Positions 21,389 through 33,492 of a stretch of DNA of 64,000 nt are shown in pieces; positions within the stretch are counted from its first letter, which is position 1, and every line of letters begins with the position of its first letter. A program made the position numbers and the translations under genes. The notes under the pieces were generated by a model. That model made no database searches, was not told where the DNA came from, and was given only the letters and a program-made list of their open reading frames with translations. Origin of the DNA: Odontesthes bonariensis (taxonomy: Eukaryota > Chordata > Actinopteri > Atheriniformes > Atherinopsidae); contig NC_134524.1 of NCBI RefSeq assembly GCF_027942865.1, forward strand, positions 24,471,536-24,535,535. The letters are read 5' to 3'.

Positions 21389-21411
21389 ATCTATCTATCT
21401 ATCTATCTATC
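21322..21411. repeat. (AT)n then (ATCT)n microsatellite, left of Tx1 LINE
   Basis: About 65 bp of alternating AT followed by seven ATCT units. The 5' end of the Tx1-type LINE begins directly after it. The same tetranucleotide resumes at the 3' end of the LINE (27072). Confidence 0.92.
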
Positions 21412-21602
21412 CTTCTTTTCTCAGAGTGCATGCTGGGAGTTTGTTGAAGGAAGGTGTGGTGAGTTTGCTGAGAGTTTGTGAACTTTTTCTGACTCATTTT
21501 CTCACTGTGTGATTATGATGTAAATCGTGTGATTATTTTGAGGTAGGTTTTGGTGTGTTTTGGTGTAGTTTGGCGGAGGGTTAGCCGTGTTTCACGGCGG
21601 GG

Positions 21603-22998
21603 ATGGCGTCTTTGGAGACGCTTTCCCTTTCAATCCGCCATGGGGTGCGGGTTCAGCCCGACCCGTTAGTACCTGTGGAGGAGGTTCTCCTGGCTGTGGG
21701 AGACCAGGTGGGACATGCAAACCTGTCCTACGCCTCCAGGATGAACAGAGGGGTTGTGGTGTTTGTGAAGGAAGAGCGTTTGGTGGCTGAGTTGTTGGCG
21801 AGCGGAGTGACTTTGAACGGTATGTACCTGCAGGTTTCCCCACTCGCCGTGCCTTCCACCCGAGTCACCGTCTCCGGTGTTCCCCCGTTTATCCCCAATG
21901 AGGCGCTGGAGCAAGAGCTGCAGCGCTTCGGGAAGATGGCGAGTGGTTTCAAGACAGTAGGTCTGGGGTGTAAGAGCGACAAACTGAGACTCGTTCAGGA
22001 GACAGTGTTTCATGTTCCTGAGCTGTCCGTCACAAACGATGGACGTGTCATTCAGAGTGAGACACGGAGAGGGACTTTACATGGTGTACGCCAGCACGGG
22101 CAATATGAAATGTTTTGAGTGTGGAGATGTGGGGCATAAGCGGGTCGCTTGTCCTCACAGGCTCGCGAACGAGCGCGCTCGTGGGGATGTGATGTCGGGT
22201 GGCGAGGCGGTGGCTAGCGCCGCCGCGCCCGCACCCACACCCACCCCCACAGCTCCCACGGCGATCGAGACCGATTCAGGAGAGGGCTCCAGCGGGCAGG
22301 CAGGGGGAAAAGGACAAGGAGCTAAGACAGCAGCTAATGACAGTTTGGCTGGTTCAGAGCCAAAAACAGGAGAAACTGAAAAAGCAGAGGAGGCTCAGAC
22401 AGCAGAGGAGATACAGGTAGCTGGAGTAGATCAGGTACAGGCAGCAGGAGAAGAGGTACAGGCAGCAGGAGTAGATCAGGAACAGGCAGCAGGAGAAGAG
22501 GTACAGGCAGCAGGAGTAGATCAGGAACAGGCAGCAGGGGTAGATCAGGAACAGGCAGCAGAAGCAGAGGAGGTCAGTGGGGGAAACATCTGGGGAGGGC
22601 AGGCAGCTGGATCTGACCAAAGTCAGGCTGCTGGTGTACAGGTGAGGAGTGGGCAGTCAGGTGTGTCACAGAGTGTTGGTGAGGAAGATGAGGAGGGGAT
22701 GGAGTATGAGTCGGACTCTGACTGTGTGTCTGTAGCAGATTCACAGTCATTGAGTGGAGATCTTTACACTCTGGAAGACATTAATACTTTCCTCGATGAA
22801 ACCTTTGGGCAGTCTGTGAAGGTGACTGATTATTTCTCAGATCCAGAAAAGTTTTTAAAAAGCGCACTAACGTTACAGAAAATTGTTGGAGTCGACAACC
22901 TTGATGAAAAGAAACGTTTTCGTCTAAAAAAACACATGACCTCTATCAGAAAGATGCTAAGACTCAAAACAAGAAAAGGATTAAGAAAGATAAGATAA
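21603..22998 (+). pseudogene. Tx1-type LINE ORF1 (nucleic-acid-binding protein)
   Basis: Starts at ATG 21603 (MASLETLSLSIRHGVRVQPD). The first ~130 residues form an RNA-binding-like domain. The frame shifts by one near 21996, and the next frame continues with RRQ-like residues to the CCHC knuckle CFECGDVGHKRVACP at ~22110-22155. The C-terminal half is acidic and contains tandem QAAGVDQE/QAAGEEVQ repeats (22420-22575). The stop TAA at 22996-22998 overlaps the ORF2 ATG (TAATG), the arrangement used by several LINEs for reinitiation. Confidence 0.82.
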
Positions 22999-25900
22999 TG
23001 ACGATGATGAATGTGGCACACAACTGTATCCTCTTACTGCTCTCTCTACTGTTTCTTTTCACCTGTCTTCTGCCTCTTATGAATAAGCTGAGGGTAGCAT
23101 CTTTAAATATTAACGGTGGGAGGGATCAACACAAGAGGGCGCTAGTTTCAGAGATGGTTTCTCAAAAGAAACTAGATATAATCTTCTTACAGGAGACACA
23201 CAGTACTATGGATCACGTGGTAGACTGGGGTCTGGGGTGGAGAGGCCTGTACACTCTGTCACATGGCACCAACCTGTCTGCAGGTGTGGCCACCCTGTTT
23301 TCTCCAGGTCTGGACGTCAGAATCACCTCTACCACAGAGATCATTGCAGGCAGGGCTTTAGCTGTTAAAGCAGAAATTCAGGGTTTCATCTTCTGTCTGA
23401 TAAATGTCTATGCTCCCAATCAGGGCTCAGACAGACTGGACCTTTTGCAGAGGATCTCTGTGTTTGTGAAGCAGTGTGCTCAGGAAGAGTGTGTAGTCAT
23501 GGGGGGAGACTGGAACTGCACCACAGAGTTCACACTAGACAGGATAGGACAGGAGCCTCATCTACAGTCTGCTGCAGCATTATCTCGGCTGGGAGCAGAG
23601 CTGGGTGTGGTGGATGTATGGAGGGTTAAACATCCTCACACAAAGCAGTACACCTGGGTGAAGGTGGTGGATGGGGCTATGAGTGCAGCCAGGCTGGACA
23701 GGGTTTACATGCCGCAGGTTTTCAGCAATAGATTACTGAACAGTTTTATTTACCCGGTTGGTTTTACTGATCATCACCTAGTCACTTTTGACTTTCATAT
23801 TTCACAGACACCCAAATGCAGCTCTTACTGGCATTTTAACATAAAGCTCCTTCAGGACACTGATTTTTGCCAAAGATTTGAGGTTTTCTGGGGAGTCTGG
23901 AGAGGGAGGAAGAGGGATTTTGAGTCTCTTAGTCAGTGGTGGGAGGTTGGGAAAGCACACATCAGAGCTTTCTGTCAGCAGTACACCAGCCACTCAACCA
24001 TACAAGTTAAACGAGCCATACAACACTTAGAAGAAGAAATCAGGGACCTGGAAAACAATTTTTGCACGCACAACAACACAGATAGTCACACATTGAAACA
24101 AAAGAGACAGGAACTGAGCACTTTTTTACGGGAAAGGGGGTTTTGGTGAGGGCACGGTTCACTAGTGTCAGGGAGATGGACGCTCCCACCTCCTTCTTTT
24201 TAAATCTGGAGAAGTCTGTCTCACAGACAAAACAGATGGTTTGTCTCCGCCTTCCTGATGGGACAGTAACCACTGACCAGAAAGAGATGAGGGGGCACGC
24301 AGTGGATTTTTACAGTACCCTCTTCCGGGCAGAGAACTGTAGCAGGGAGTGCCAGGACGAGCTGCTGCAGGGACTTCCTCAGCTGAGCAGCGAGGATAGA
24401 GCCGCCCTGGATGCTCATATTTCCATGGAGGAACTCACTGCTGCAGTGGGACAGATGGCCTCTGGTCGGGCTCCAGGACTGGATGGACTCCCTGCAGATT
24501 TTTACAAACGTTTCTGGAGGTGTTTAGGTGCTGACCTGTGGGAGGTTCTACAGGAGTGCACTCTCACAGGATTGTTAATAACATCATGTCGACACGCAGT
24601 TCTTTCTTTGATTCCGAAGAAAGGAGACCTGGCTCTATTAATGAACTGGAGGCCTGTGGCCCTGCTATGCACTGACTACAAACTTTTTTCGAAAGTGCTT
24701 GCCAACAGGCTAAAAAATTGTCTTGACCTGATCATCCACAGAGACCAATCGTACTGTGTCCCGGACAGATCCATCATGGATAATCTTCTTTTGATGAGGG
24801 ACTTGTTTGATTTTTGTAAGGTGTACAATGTTGATGTTGGGGTGGTTTCTTTAGACCAGGAGAAGGCGTTTGACAAGGTTGATCACAGTTATCTTTTTTC
24901 CACCTTAAAGGCTTTTGGTTTTGGGGATGGTTTTTTGTCACTGCTGGGTTTGCTGTACACAGATTCTTGTTGTTTGGTGAAGGTGGGGGGTGCTTTGAGC
25001 TGTCCAATTAAGGTTAAAAGAGGAATCAAACAGGGATGTCCTATTTCTGGACAGTTGTATTCCCTCGCCATTGAACCTCTTTTGAACAGGTTGAGGTCTA
25101 GACTGTCTGGAATTTTGCTATCAGGTATACCTCAGCGGCCCCCCCTGGTAGTGTCAGCATATGCTGATGACATCAGTGTTTTTATTAGGGATCAGGGAGA
25201 TGTCAACCACCTGACCAACAGTTTGGATCTCTATCAGAGAGCATCCTCCTCAAAAGTAAACTGGGCGAAGAGTGATGCTCTCCTGGTTGGTCAGTGGATA
25301 GACACGGAAATACCAAGGCTACCAGGACGTTTCAGCTGGGTAAGACAGGGACTAAAGGTCCTAGGTGTGTTTCTGGGGACAAATGAGTTTAAGAGCAAGA
25401 ACTGGGAGGGTGCTGTGGAGAAAGTGTGTGCCAGACTGTCTAAATGGAAATGGCTGCTACCTCAGCTTTCCTACAGGGGAAGGGTCCTGATTGTCAATAA
25501 TTTGGTCGCCTCGGCCCTTTGGCACAAACTCACAGTCCTACCATCACCAAAGGGCCTGATTGAAGAAATCCAGAGAGCAATTGTGGACTTTTTTGTGGTC
25601 AGGGAGGCACTGGCTAAGGCCAGCAGTACTGTACCTGCCGGTACAAGAGGGAGGACAGGGACTGGTGGACATTGCCTCTCGTGTCACGGCGTTCAGGCTG
25701 CAGACAGCTCTAAAACTCTTGTACAGTTTTGGCCTGCCATGGGTTGACACAGCTTCTTTGTTGCTGAGGAAGGCTGGACGGCTGGGGTACGATAAACACC
25801 TGTTCCTGCTTCAGCCCCAGTCGGTGGATCTGACTGGTCTTACACCCTTCTACCGGTCAGTGCTACAGGCTTGGCAGGTTTTAACATCAACACGTAAAGC

Positions 25901-26953
25901 AACAACAACACCAGGGATGTGGCTATTTGAAGAACCGCTCATTGGGAATAGTTTTATCGCCTCCCAAGTCTTGTCTTCTGCCAGCCTGAGGTCCAGACTG
26001 AGAGAAGCAGGAATTGTGAAGCTGGGTCATCTGGTGAAGACATCCATCCCTCATCTCGCTGACCTGCTCAACATCAAGTCAAATAGGTTCTACTCCGCCT
26101 GGTAGAAGAGGTTTGTGTCGCCCTGCCTGGAGGTTTCAGAGGTTTTGTTCAAGACCCCTCTTTATTTAATCTATGGGACCAAGAGTGTGAATATGTCTTT
26201 CCTTCCTTGGCTGTCTCTCCAGCTGTGGGACAGTGGCAGCCTGAGGAGGATGGCCTGCTGTCTCTGAAGACCTCCGAGTCTGCAGACTTTGAGTCTGTTG
26301 GGAAGAAGGATCTCTATCTCCTCAGTGTTAAAGTTGGAAACCTGCGCACCCTGGTAGGTTTAAAGGCGTCAAAGTGGACAGAGTTTTTTGGCATGGGACC
26401 TTCCCCAGGAGGCTGTTGGCGGTCCCTGTACAAACCTCCTGTCGACAAACGGACAGGAGACCTCCAGTGGAGGATCGTACATGGGGCCACAGCTACAAAC
26501 GGGTATCTGGTGCACCTCGATCCTGGCACAGGGGATGGCTGTCCGTTCTGCCCTCAGTCAGAGACAGTCTACCACCTCTTTGTCCAGTGTCCCAGACTGG
26601 AGGCGCTGTTTAGACAGCTGCAGAGGTGGTTTCGGGGGTTAGGTGAGGGTTTCTCCTCCAGCCTGTTCATCTTTGGGCCACATTATTGTGCAAGGAGGAA
26701 GGCTGTACTTCAGTTGCTTAATTTCATTTCAGGAACAGCAAAGCTAGCCATCTGGAAAACCAGGAAGAATAGAGTGAGAGGTCAGGGGTCAGAGGACGTA
26801 GTGTCCATGTTGACTGGGTTGCTAGCAGCTCGGCTCAGAGTGGAGTTTAGTTTTTATAAACTCACCAGACAAACAGACGAGTTTGAAAAGCTTTGGGGTG
26901 TGAGGGATGTCCTTTGTTCAGTCAGAGAAAACTCTCTGATCCTGAACCTTTAA
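22998..26953 (+). pseudogene. Tx1-type LINE ORF2 (endonuclease-reverse transcriptase)
   Basis: Endonuclease: LRVASLNINGGRDQHKR, LQETHS, GGDWN, AARLDRVY and FTDHHLV, all present. Frameshift near 24140. The reverse transcriptase follows in a second frame: GRAPGLDGLPADFYK, SLIPKKGD, NWRPVALLCTDYKL, VVSLDQEKAFDKVDH, IKQGCPISGQLYSLAIEP and catalytic AYADDISVF. Frameshifts near 25590 and 26100 separate the C-terminal domain, which ends with a cysteine motif (CPFCPQSETVYHLFVQCPRL) and a stop at 26953. Endonuclease and RT active-site residues look intact; only the frame is broken. Confidence 0.88.
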
Positions 26954-27071
26954 CTTGATTTGCTGGTTTTTGTTTGTGTGTTTTTGTTTGTTTTTCTGTT
27001 TTATTTTTAGTTAGCGACGAAAAATGTATACAGAGTACATAGAAATAAAGGTTTGTTTTAAAATTCAAAAT

Positions 27072-27156
<85 letters not shown>

Positions 27157-27189
27157 ACATACATACATACATACATACATACATACATT
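27072..27189. repeat. (CTAT)n-(ACAT)n microsatellite, right of Tx1 LINE
   Basis: About 21 CTAT units followed by about 8 ACAT units, directly after the LINE 3' end. Same motif and strand as the short array at 21387-21411. Confidence 0.93.
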
Positions 27190-28135
27190 AGTGGTAGGCC
27201 GTTATCGGCGTTAACGTGCTGCGATAATTTGAGAGTCTTATCGGGCGATATAAAAAATATCGCTGTTAATCTATTCTCAAAGTTGGGTTGGGAACTGGGT
27301 CAAAATAGGTAGCCTAAGCAAACTGTGATGACTTTTACCTTGATATTTTAGCTCGGATGTGGGCCGATGTACTTTGTCTGCCGTTAGGTGAGATTAAAAC
27401 AGAAGATAGCTATATATATATATATACACATATATATATATATATATATAGTTTATGTATATATACACATATCCAACAGAACAATTTTTGCTGATTTTAT
27501 GTACATTTATGTGCAGGAGTCTACCCGCATATAGTCAAAGAGGTTATTGCTGCTCAGCACACAAAACTGAAAATGAAGCTTCTCTTCAGAGTGAACAAAG
27601 GCCAAAATGATTCAACAAAACAAACTAGATCTTAAAGATTCGGGGCTTGTGGTGCTCAAGGTGTGGTACACACTATTTTGTGGGAAATATTTAATTTCTT
27701 CCTAAAAGCTCTCCATAGCTGCTGGCGATCACCTAAAGACCGAGAAAAAAAACTCTCCTAGTTGCGGTTACTATGGCTACTACAGCCAATCACAATGTGC
27801 TCTCGTTCATGCAGTGTGACGTAATCAGCAAGCGACGGAAGCCGAGCCGATTCGACCAAACAATGCGTTCTGCGCTTCGTAGCGTTGTGCCGAAGCGTCC
27901 CGACTCTGAACATCTGGTAGCATAGCAACAGAAAGCTGCATGCAGGTGAGTCCAGAAAAGAATTAATTTAGCGGTCAGACGTTAGCAGAAATGTCTTCAA
28001 AGTGCTCTGTGTCATTGGTTTGATTCCTGCTGCTGGACACGGGCAGTCAGAACATGCAGCAGAGAGTAAAAAGTTCAGATAACCTGGCTGCTATTCACAG
28101 TTAGCCCGGCATGCTAATGCTAACGCTTGATAGAA
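27190..28135. repeat. Transposon-like region with inverted partner at 12.2-12.5 kb
   Basis: Begins TAGTGGTAGGCCGTTATCGG, which resembles the terminus of a fish DNA transposon. It contains a (TA)n tract at 27412-27470, and its last 240 bp (27895-28130) match 12240-12510 in opposite orientation. No coding domain is visible. Boundaries and class uncertain. Confidence 0.45.
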
Positions 28136-28214
28136 GTGTGCAGCCAAAACATGTGATTTGATGTGTTTAACGTACACAATATGCCATATTTCATGATTTT
28201 CAAGCCAGATTTTA

Positions 28215-28275
28215 ATGTTGCTCATGTTGGGGGTGGTGGGGGTGGTGGGGGGTGGGGGTGGTGGGGGGGGGGTAG
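28215..28275 (+). repeat. G-rich low-complexity tract
   Basis: Alternating runs of 4-10 G separated by GT, on the plus strand. Four or more G-runs in close spacing fit the G-quadruplex pattern. Confidence 0.85.
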
Positions 28276-28289
28276 TATGTGTGCAGTGT

Positions 28290-28418
28290 GGTTGTCGGTG
28301 TGATGTTGTGTGTGAGTTTATGAATTGAATTGATTTGATTACTGATTTTATTATGTAAAGCACTTTGTGCTGCTTTTTTAGTATGAAAGGTGCTATATAA
28401 ATAAAGTTTGATTTGATT
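28290..28418 (+). repeat. LINE/SINE 3' tail
   Basis: Ends aaaggtgctatataaataaagtttgatttgatt, the kind of 3' end with TTGATT-type repeats common to fish L2-related elements and their SINEs. No coding part remains. Confidence 0.5.
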
Positions 28419-29140
28419 AGATCTTAAAATGGGACTTAATTATGCTCAATATAAATCCTTTAATTACATGAAGAGTTTAAGTTGTGTGAAGAGGAGTCAT
28501 AGCATTATTATAAAGACTTGTGGGTGATCCAGGAAAGTATCACAGGAGCAGTAGAAATCCAGTTCTCCTCAGTATCAGTGTGTGATTTCTCAGATTTACA
28601 CTCAGAAGCCCATTAAAAGACAGTCTGACTGTCCTCTTCAGAAGTGTCTCATGAAAGCTTCATTATTCACTTTCCTTTACATATCCAATATTTTCTGTTA
28701 TCCACGAATCAACCAGGACTGAGCACATGATAAAAAGGTTCTGGAAATGAGAACGGGTTTAGAAACGGAGAGAATCTGAACCTCAGGCTTTGGGATGATA
28801 GTGGGACCCTTTCCTCAAACAGGATCATTGTCTTAATGTAGTAAAATGATTTAAGTTGATGGTGTTCCACTGACTCAGATGAGATTTATGGGATATTGCA
28901 CACAGTGGGTGTCGGTCTACAGAGTTATTATTACATTTTTTTCTGAATTTGATCAAAAAGCTACAAATATTTTGAACTGTGACCTCAGTGGGTCTTTAAA
29001 AGAAGAATTTTAAAGTTCACAGGGATTTTAAAAAAAGCACAGTAATGAGTTTAATTGAATGTGACTGGATGGTTAAAAACTGTGCAGAAAGGTTATCAAG
29101 AGAAGAAGAAAAGTGGGTGTGGTTTAACACGCTGCATGCC
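28419..29140. other. No gene recognised
   Basis: No domain-bearing frame, repeat or splice-site pattern was identified here. Confidence 0.4.
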
Positions 29141-29196
29141 ACAGCTGGATCTTATCATATGTGCTGACAGTTGCAGAGTCCATCAGTCGGACCAGA

Positions 29197-29511
29197 ATGG
29201 AGCAGAACCAGGAGCAGAACCGGGAACTGAAGCACGAACAGAACCAGGAACAGAACCAGGAGCTGAAGCAGGAGCTGAAGCGGGAGCTGAAGCACGAACA
29301 GAACCAGGAACAGAACCAGGAACAGAACCAGGAACAGAACCAGGAACAGAACCAGGAACTGAAGCAGGAGCTGAAGCAGGAGCCGAAGCAGGAGCCGAAG
29401 CAGGAGCCGAAGCAGGAGCAGAACCAGGGCAAGAACCAGGAGCAGAACCAGGAGCTTAACCCCTCCACCAGGAACAGAGCCGGCTCATCCTCTGGGTCCA
29501 CCGGGCCACAG
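29197..29511 (+). other. Hexamer-based repeat with a candidate coding exon
   Basis: From ATG 29197 the frame reads MEQNQEQNRELKHEQNQEQ and continues as ~75 residues of NQEQ/ELKQ repeats, then NPSTRNRAGSSSGSTGPQ up to a GTCAGTG donor at 29512. The DNA is an array of 6/12-bp units (gaacca, ggaaca, gaagca, ggagct) from about 29205 to 29456. Because the period is a multiple of three, a second forward frame and one reverse frame are also open, so openness is weak evidence. It could be the first coding exon of a Gln/Glu-rich coiled-coil protein or a non-coding minisatellite. Confidence 0.4.
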
Positions 29512-30603
29512 GTCAGTGTGGAGGAGGTTTTTATTTTATTTCTTATTTTTGTGATTTGGACTCTGCACATTAATCAACATATCAGCAAAGCATCCATGTA
29601 AATATGCCGGAGTTAGCACAGTTGCTAAATTTCATCCGTTGTCCTCAGGCAGGTGTCATAAAAACATACAGACAATACAGCATGACAAAAAACTAAAGAA
29701 CAAACACACAGAAAATATTTAGAAAGATTGACATCACAGTTAAGAGTCCGTACACAAAAGGGAAAAGACGGAGAGGTGACACATGAGAGCAGCTCTGGCT
29801 GTTTTCAACCACTGTTTAAGGGTCTTTTTAAAGGTGGTGGAATTGTCCCAGTTTTAACACGAGTTGGCAGTGTGTTCCAGCACTGTTCATCTGATGGACT
29901 CCACCATTTGGCCAAACTTAGTCCTGTATCATTGCACATCAGTCTCCTCAAGTGCTCTGGGGTTTACTTTAGAGGATTCTGTCTTTATGAAATCCTGTAA
30001 TAGTGGAGGGGCTAATCCTTTGGAAACCTTAAAGATGAGACAGACATCCAAAAAACAGCTGATAGCTATCAAAGTAGCTTTAGTCCAAGTTCCCCAACTG
30101 AGCCAATGAAAAATCTATTGATAACTCACAGTAATCTCTTACTTACTTGAGCAAGGCTGCTCAATTTCTCCATTGATAAAATAAATTTAACAACTCTACA
30201 ACATAAAAATTCATAAAAAAAAAACATGTAGAATATAGCATATACTTTGTTGTCTACAGTAGTAGATCAACCCTCATCTTACTTTGAAGCTCCCAGAAGT
30301 GACGTCGACGCAGCTTTAGCAGCAGAGAAGCTATTAGGCTTGTGATGATAATAATAAACTCCTGGACTATTTTCAAACTTCCAAATGCATAGTTTGGTGA
30401 GTACAGACCATATTTGTACTACTGTAGAAGTTTGGTATCATGGCATGTGATTTTAGTGTGGTAATTTTGGAGATACTGCCAGGTCCCATTAACGCTTGTA
30501 CGAAGCTATTCGGGATAACTCTGTAATTCAGCTGATGTTCAGCCAAGATCGAAAAAACTTTTGGTGGGCTACTTGGCTGGATATCAAAACTATCGCTTTA
30601 AAG

Positions 30604-31270
30604 TCACCACCACATATTATTATTCCTCCCATTTCTAAAATCATGGACACGGAGCTCAAGTCCTTCAGGCAGGGCTAGGTGGCGTTTAAACAACTCGTTA
30701 ACAAACTCAATGACAGACCTTCCTTCTTTTTCTTCTGGAACCCTGTAAATTCTGATAGTATTTCTTCTTGCACGGCTCTCCAGATCGACAACTTTGTCCC
30801 GCATCTGCGTGTTTTCTTTCACCACCGCCAGTAGCATTTCTTTCATCTCCAAGCAGGTCGACTCCAAATCAGCTACTCGGGTTTGTGCCTCAGCTATGTT
30901 AGCATTTTGGCTATGGAGCTCCTGCAAAACTTCACCTTTAAACTCCGCGAGGTCGTCTTTCAAAGCTTTCTTGACGTTGTTTTTAAATTCGTCCAGGTCT
31001 CGTCTCATTCATTGTTTAAAGTCTTTTAACTCTGTATGAAGCATTGTTAGAGCTTGAAGCAGAGCGTTCTGGTCAGTGCTAGCTTCACCTAACATTGTTT
31101 CTCCGTTGTCGTCGTTTTCCTCGTGCTCAGCAGACTCGATCACTTCTGGGTTTTGTTGTGTATCACTCACATTGTTGTTCATCATCTGACTCCTTAGCTT
31201 TCTCCCTCCGTCCATGCTTAAATTGAAACAATATTAGTGCTATTTATATTGATAGGAGGTACTTTGTTCA
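30604..31270 (-). pseudogene. L1-type LINE ORF1 fragment
   Basis: On the minus strand from ATG 31215: an acidic N-terminus (VSDTQQNPEVIESAEHEEND), a coiled coil rich in heptads, an in-frame TGA near 31013, then further coiled coil and the RRM-like core RRNTIRIYRVPEEKEGRSVI...LFKRHLALPEG. Truncated at 30604, before the C-terminal domain. This is the trimeric RNA-binding ORF1p of fish L1 elements, 5' end retained and 3' end lost, inserted in the Rex1/L2-like LINE. Confidence 0.78.
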
Positions 31271-32993
31271 AACCGACTTGCAGGAGCTCGCTATTATGTG
31301 ACTATCTTGTTGTAGCGCTGCATTGGAAGCCGACTGTTTATTTTTTTGTTCAAATGTAAACAACAGTTTTGGAGCCAATAGGACACTGGCACCGTGGGTC
31401 CTGAAAGAATTGCAGCAGCTTCTTGAATTGGCATGACAGTATAATACAGTGTTGTCAGCATATGGTTGCATCTTTATATTTCTACAGACATTTGGTAAGT
31501 TATGGACATTTAGGCTGAATGAAACGGGACCCAATATTGAGCCCTGTGGTACTCGGGTGTTTCCTGTGCGACAGGTATGATTTCATCCAGCAGAGGGCAC
31601 TATTTGAAAAGTTGAAATGAGTTGATTTAGCAATAAGCACATCATGATAAATGGTGTCAAATGCACGCTTTAAATCAAGAAATACAGCAGCTACAAAGCC
31701 ACCCTGATCCAACAAGCTCTTTAAGTTTTCTAGGAAATAACAGGCAGCTGTCTCTGCTGAATGGAATTTCCTAAATCCAAACTGCATTGGATGAAGAGTG
31801 GCATGGCCATTATTTCAGTGTTCAGTCAGTTCTGTGGTAACCCATTTCTCCGCTACTTTGGAAATTCTAGGTAAAATACTTATGGGTCGATAGATTTTTT
31901 TCGGCCTTAAAGATGCACTGAAACGAATGTTCATCTATCATTCAAATGAAATTTTTGTCTTTTTCTAAAACCATCAATCCAACTTGAACTAAATTTTCCG
32001 GGCATAACTTTTTATAACGGCCATTTAAAAGTGTGAATTATATGGCCTTTGGTGCGAAATTGGCCACATGACCGTGACGTCATAGGGTTGACTCCCTTAT
32101 TTGCTAGTATGGCTGGCTGCGATAATAACATACATTTGATGGACCTATCTCTCATAAAGGAACCAAAATTCTGATACAAACATCAGCAGGTCGAAAGAAC
32201 ACACCTCTAACATTATGTGGAAAAACTTTCGTTGAATTTAAGCCACACAAATCGATGTAATATCTATATTGAAGAGGCTCTCTGCACCTCCCGTATGGGT
32301 ACTGGAAATGAAAGAAAGTTACCATTTTCAGCACAGGATCGGCGGCACAAAACAGCCATCGCTGATTATTATTAAGATGTTATCAATCAAATGACACAAT
32401 AGTGTATGTTTGCTGTGGTAAACTGGAAAAGATTTGAACATGCCGGTTTTGCAGATATGGCATTCTGCTGCACTGTCTTTGACACGTTGAAACCTAACGA
32501 AGGGGCACTTTGAAATCCAGCCACTTAAAAAAAACGTATGTGATAATAACATGGTTTTAATGTAAGCTTAATAAACAATGGCGTGGATTAACGGGTCGGA
32601 GATCCTCCATTGCGCGGCCCCGTCTGCGGATCCTCACGGGTCGGCGGCAGGGAGATGGGCACCCGGCCTCGGCACGACCGTCAGCAGCCATCGGTAGGAC
32701 TGATCCACGGAGCCTCGGATGTCGTAGCCGGCGCAATCACCGGAGAGACCAGACAGCAATTCTAGCTGGATATGTGTGTAGACCGAAGAGCAAAGCGAGC
32801 AGTCCCCTGCTTCCGAGCAGCAATTCAGGTGCAGCTACCGGCAGGCGGCAGCACGCAGTGATACGATCCATCGTGCTCTCAGCCAATAGCAGTGGTCGAC
32901 ACTTGCCTCTCAGAAGCGAACAGTAAGCGAACATTATTATATATAAAAAAAAAACAAGTCCAGTAATGTCCGATCTGGAAATTTCAGACTCAC

Positions 32994-33408
32994 CTAGCTG
33001 TCTTCGCGCCCGAGCAGTAGTTCAGCAGGGACAGTCTCCGTCGGCACACCAGGTCCAGCGATGTCAATAGTTGGAACAGCTTCAGCTAAAAGACGTCTCC
33101 TATTCCCAACCATTCCCGCGATCTCCACAGTTTTAAATGAAACTTTTGTGATGGAAATGTACGGAGCACAACACGGATGTTGAGGACACTTCAAAATCAC
33201 GACGATGCCTCCGTACAAACTGTATCCACCGTGCTCTCGTCTTTGCCTTCTCCTTGTCAGCCTCAGTTCCAGAAGTTTTTGGTTTGGGAAACATGTGCAG
33301 AGAGATCCCTTCAGTGAAGCTGCTATTTTTGCAACTAACACCATTTGTTCCTCCAGCAACACAATATTTTCTGCCGTGCTGTGATGTCTTAGCCATAGAC
33401 GCCTCCAT
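32994..33408 (-). pseudogene. THAP-domain protein of the Kolobok-like element
   Basis: Starts MEASMAKTSQHGRKYC and shows the THAP pattern: cysteines, SLHMFPKP, W in RARWIQFVRRHRRDF, LCSVHF (C-x2-H). A frame change near 33140 leads to RRRLLAEAVPTIDIAG, the usual post-THAP AVPTI segment. It would be the DNA-binding part of a Kolobok/P-type transposase. The frameshift and loss of downstream coding sequence make it non-functional. Confidence 0.75.
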
Positions 33409-33492
33409 TACAGTTAGACTACGAGAACTTCTGTGTCAACCCTATGACGTCACGCATTAAAAAAAGAATTCGCACAAAAAGACAAAATGTGG

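Larger units (their letters stand above)
21412..27071 (+). mobile_element. Tx1-type LINE, almost full length
   Basis: A 5.66-kb non-LTR retrotransposon with a ~190-bp 5' UTR, ORF1 with a CCHC knuckle, ORF2 with apurinic-type endonuclease and reverse transcriptase, and a short 3' UTR containing AATAAA-like sequence and ending gttttaaaattcaaaatt. Both ends abut (CTAT)n repeats. ORF1 has one frameshift and ORF2 three, so this copy is inactive but fairly young. Resemblance to the fish Tx1-like ('TX1 149 kDa protein') group is by recall of ORF1 and RT motifs. Confidence 0.88.
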
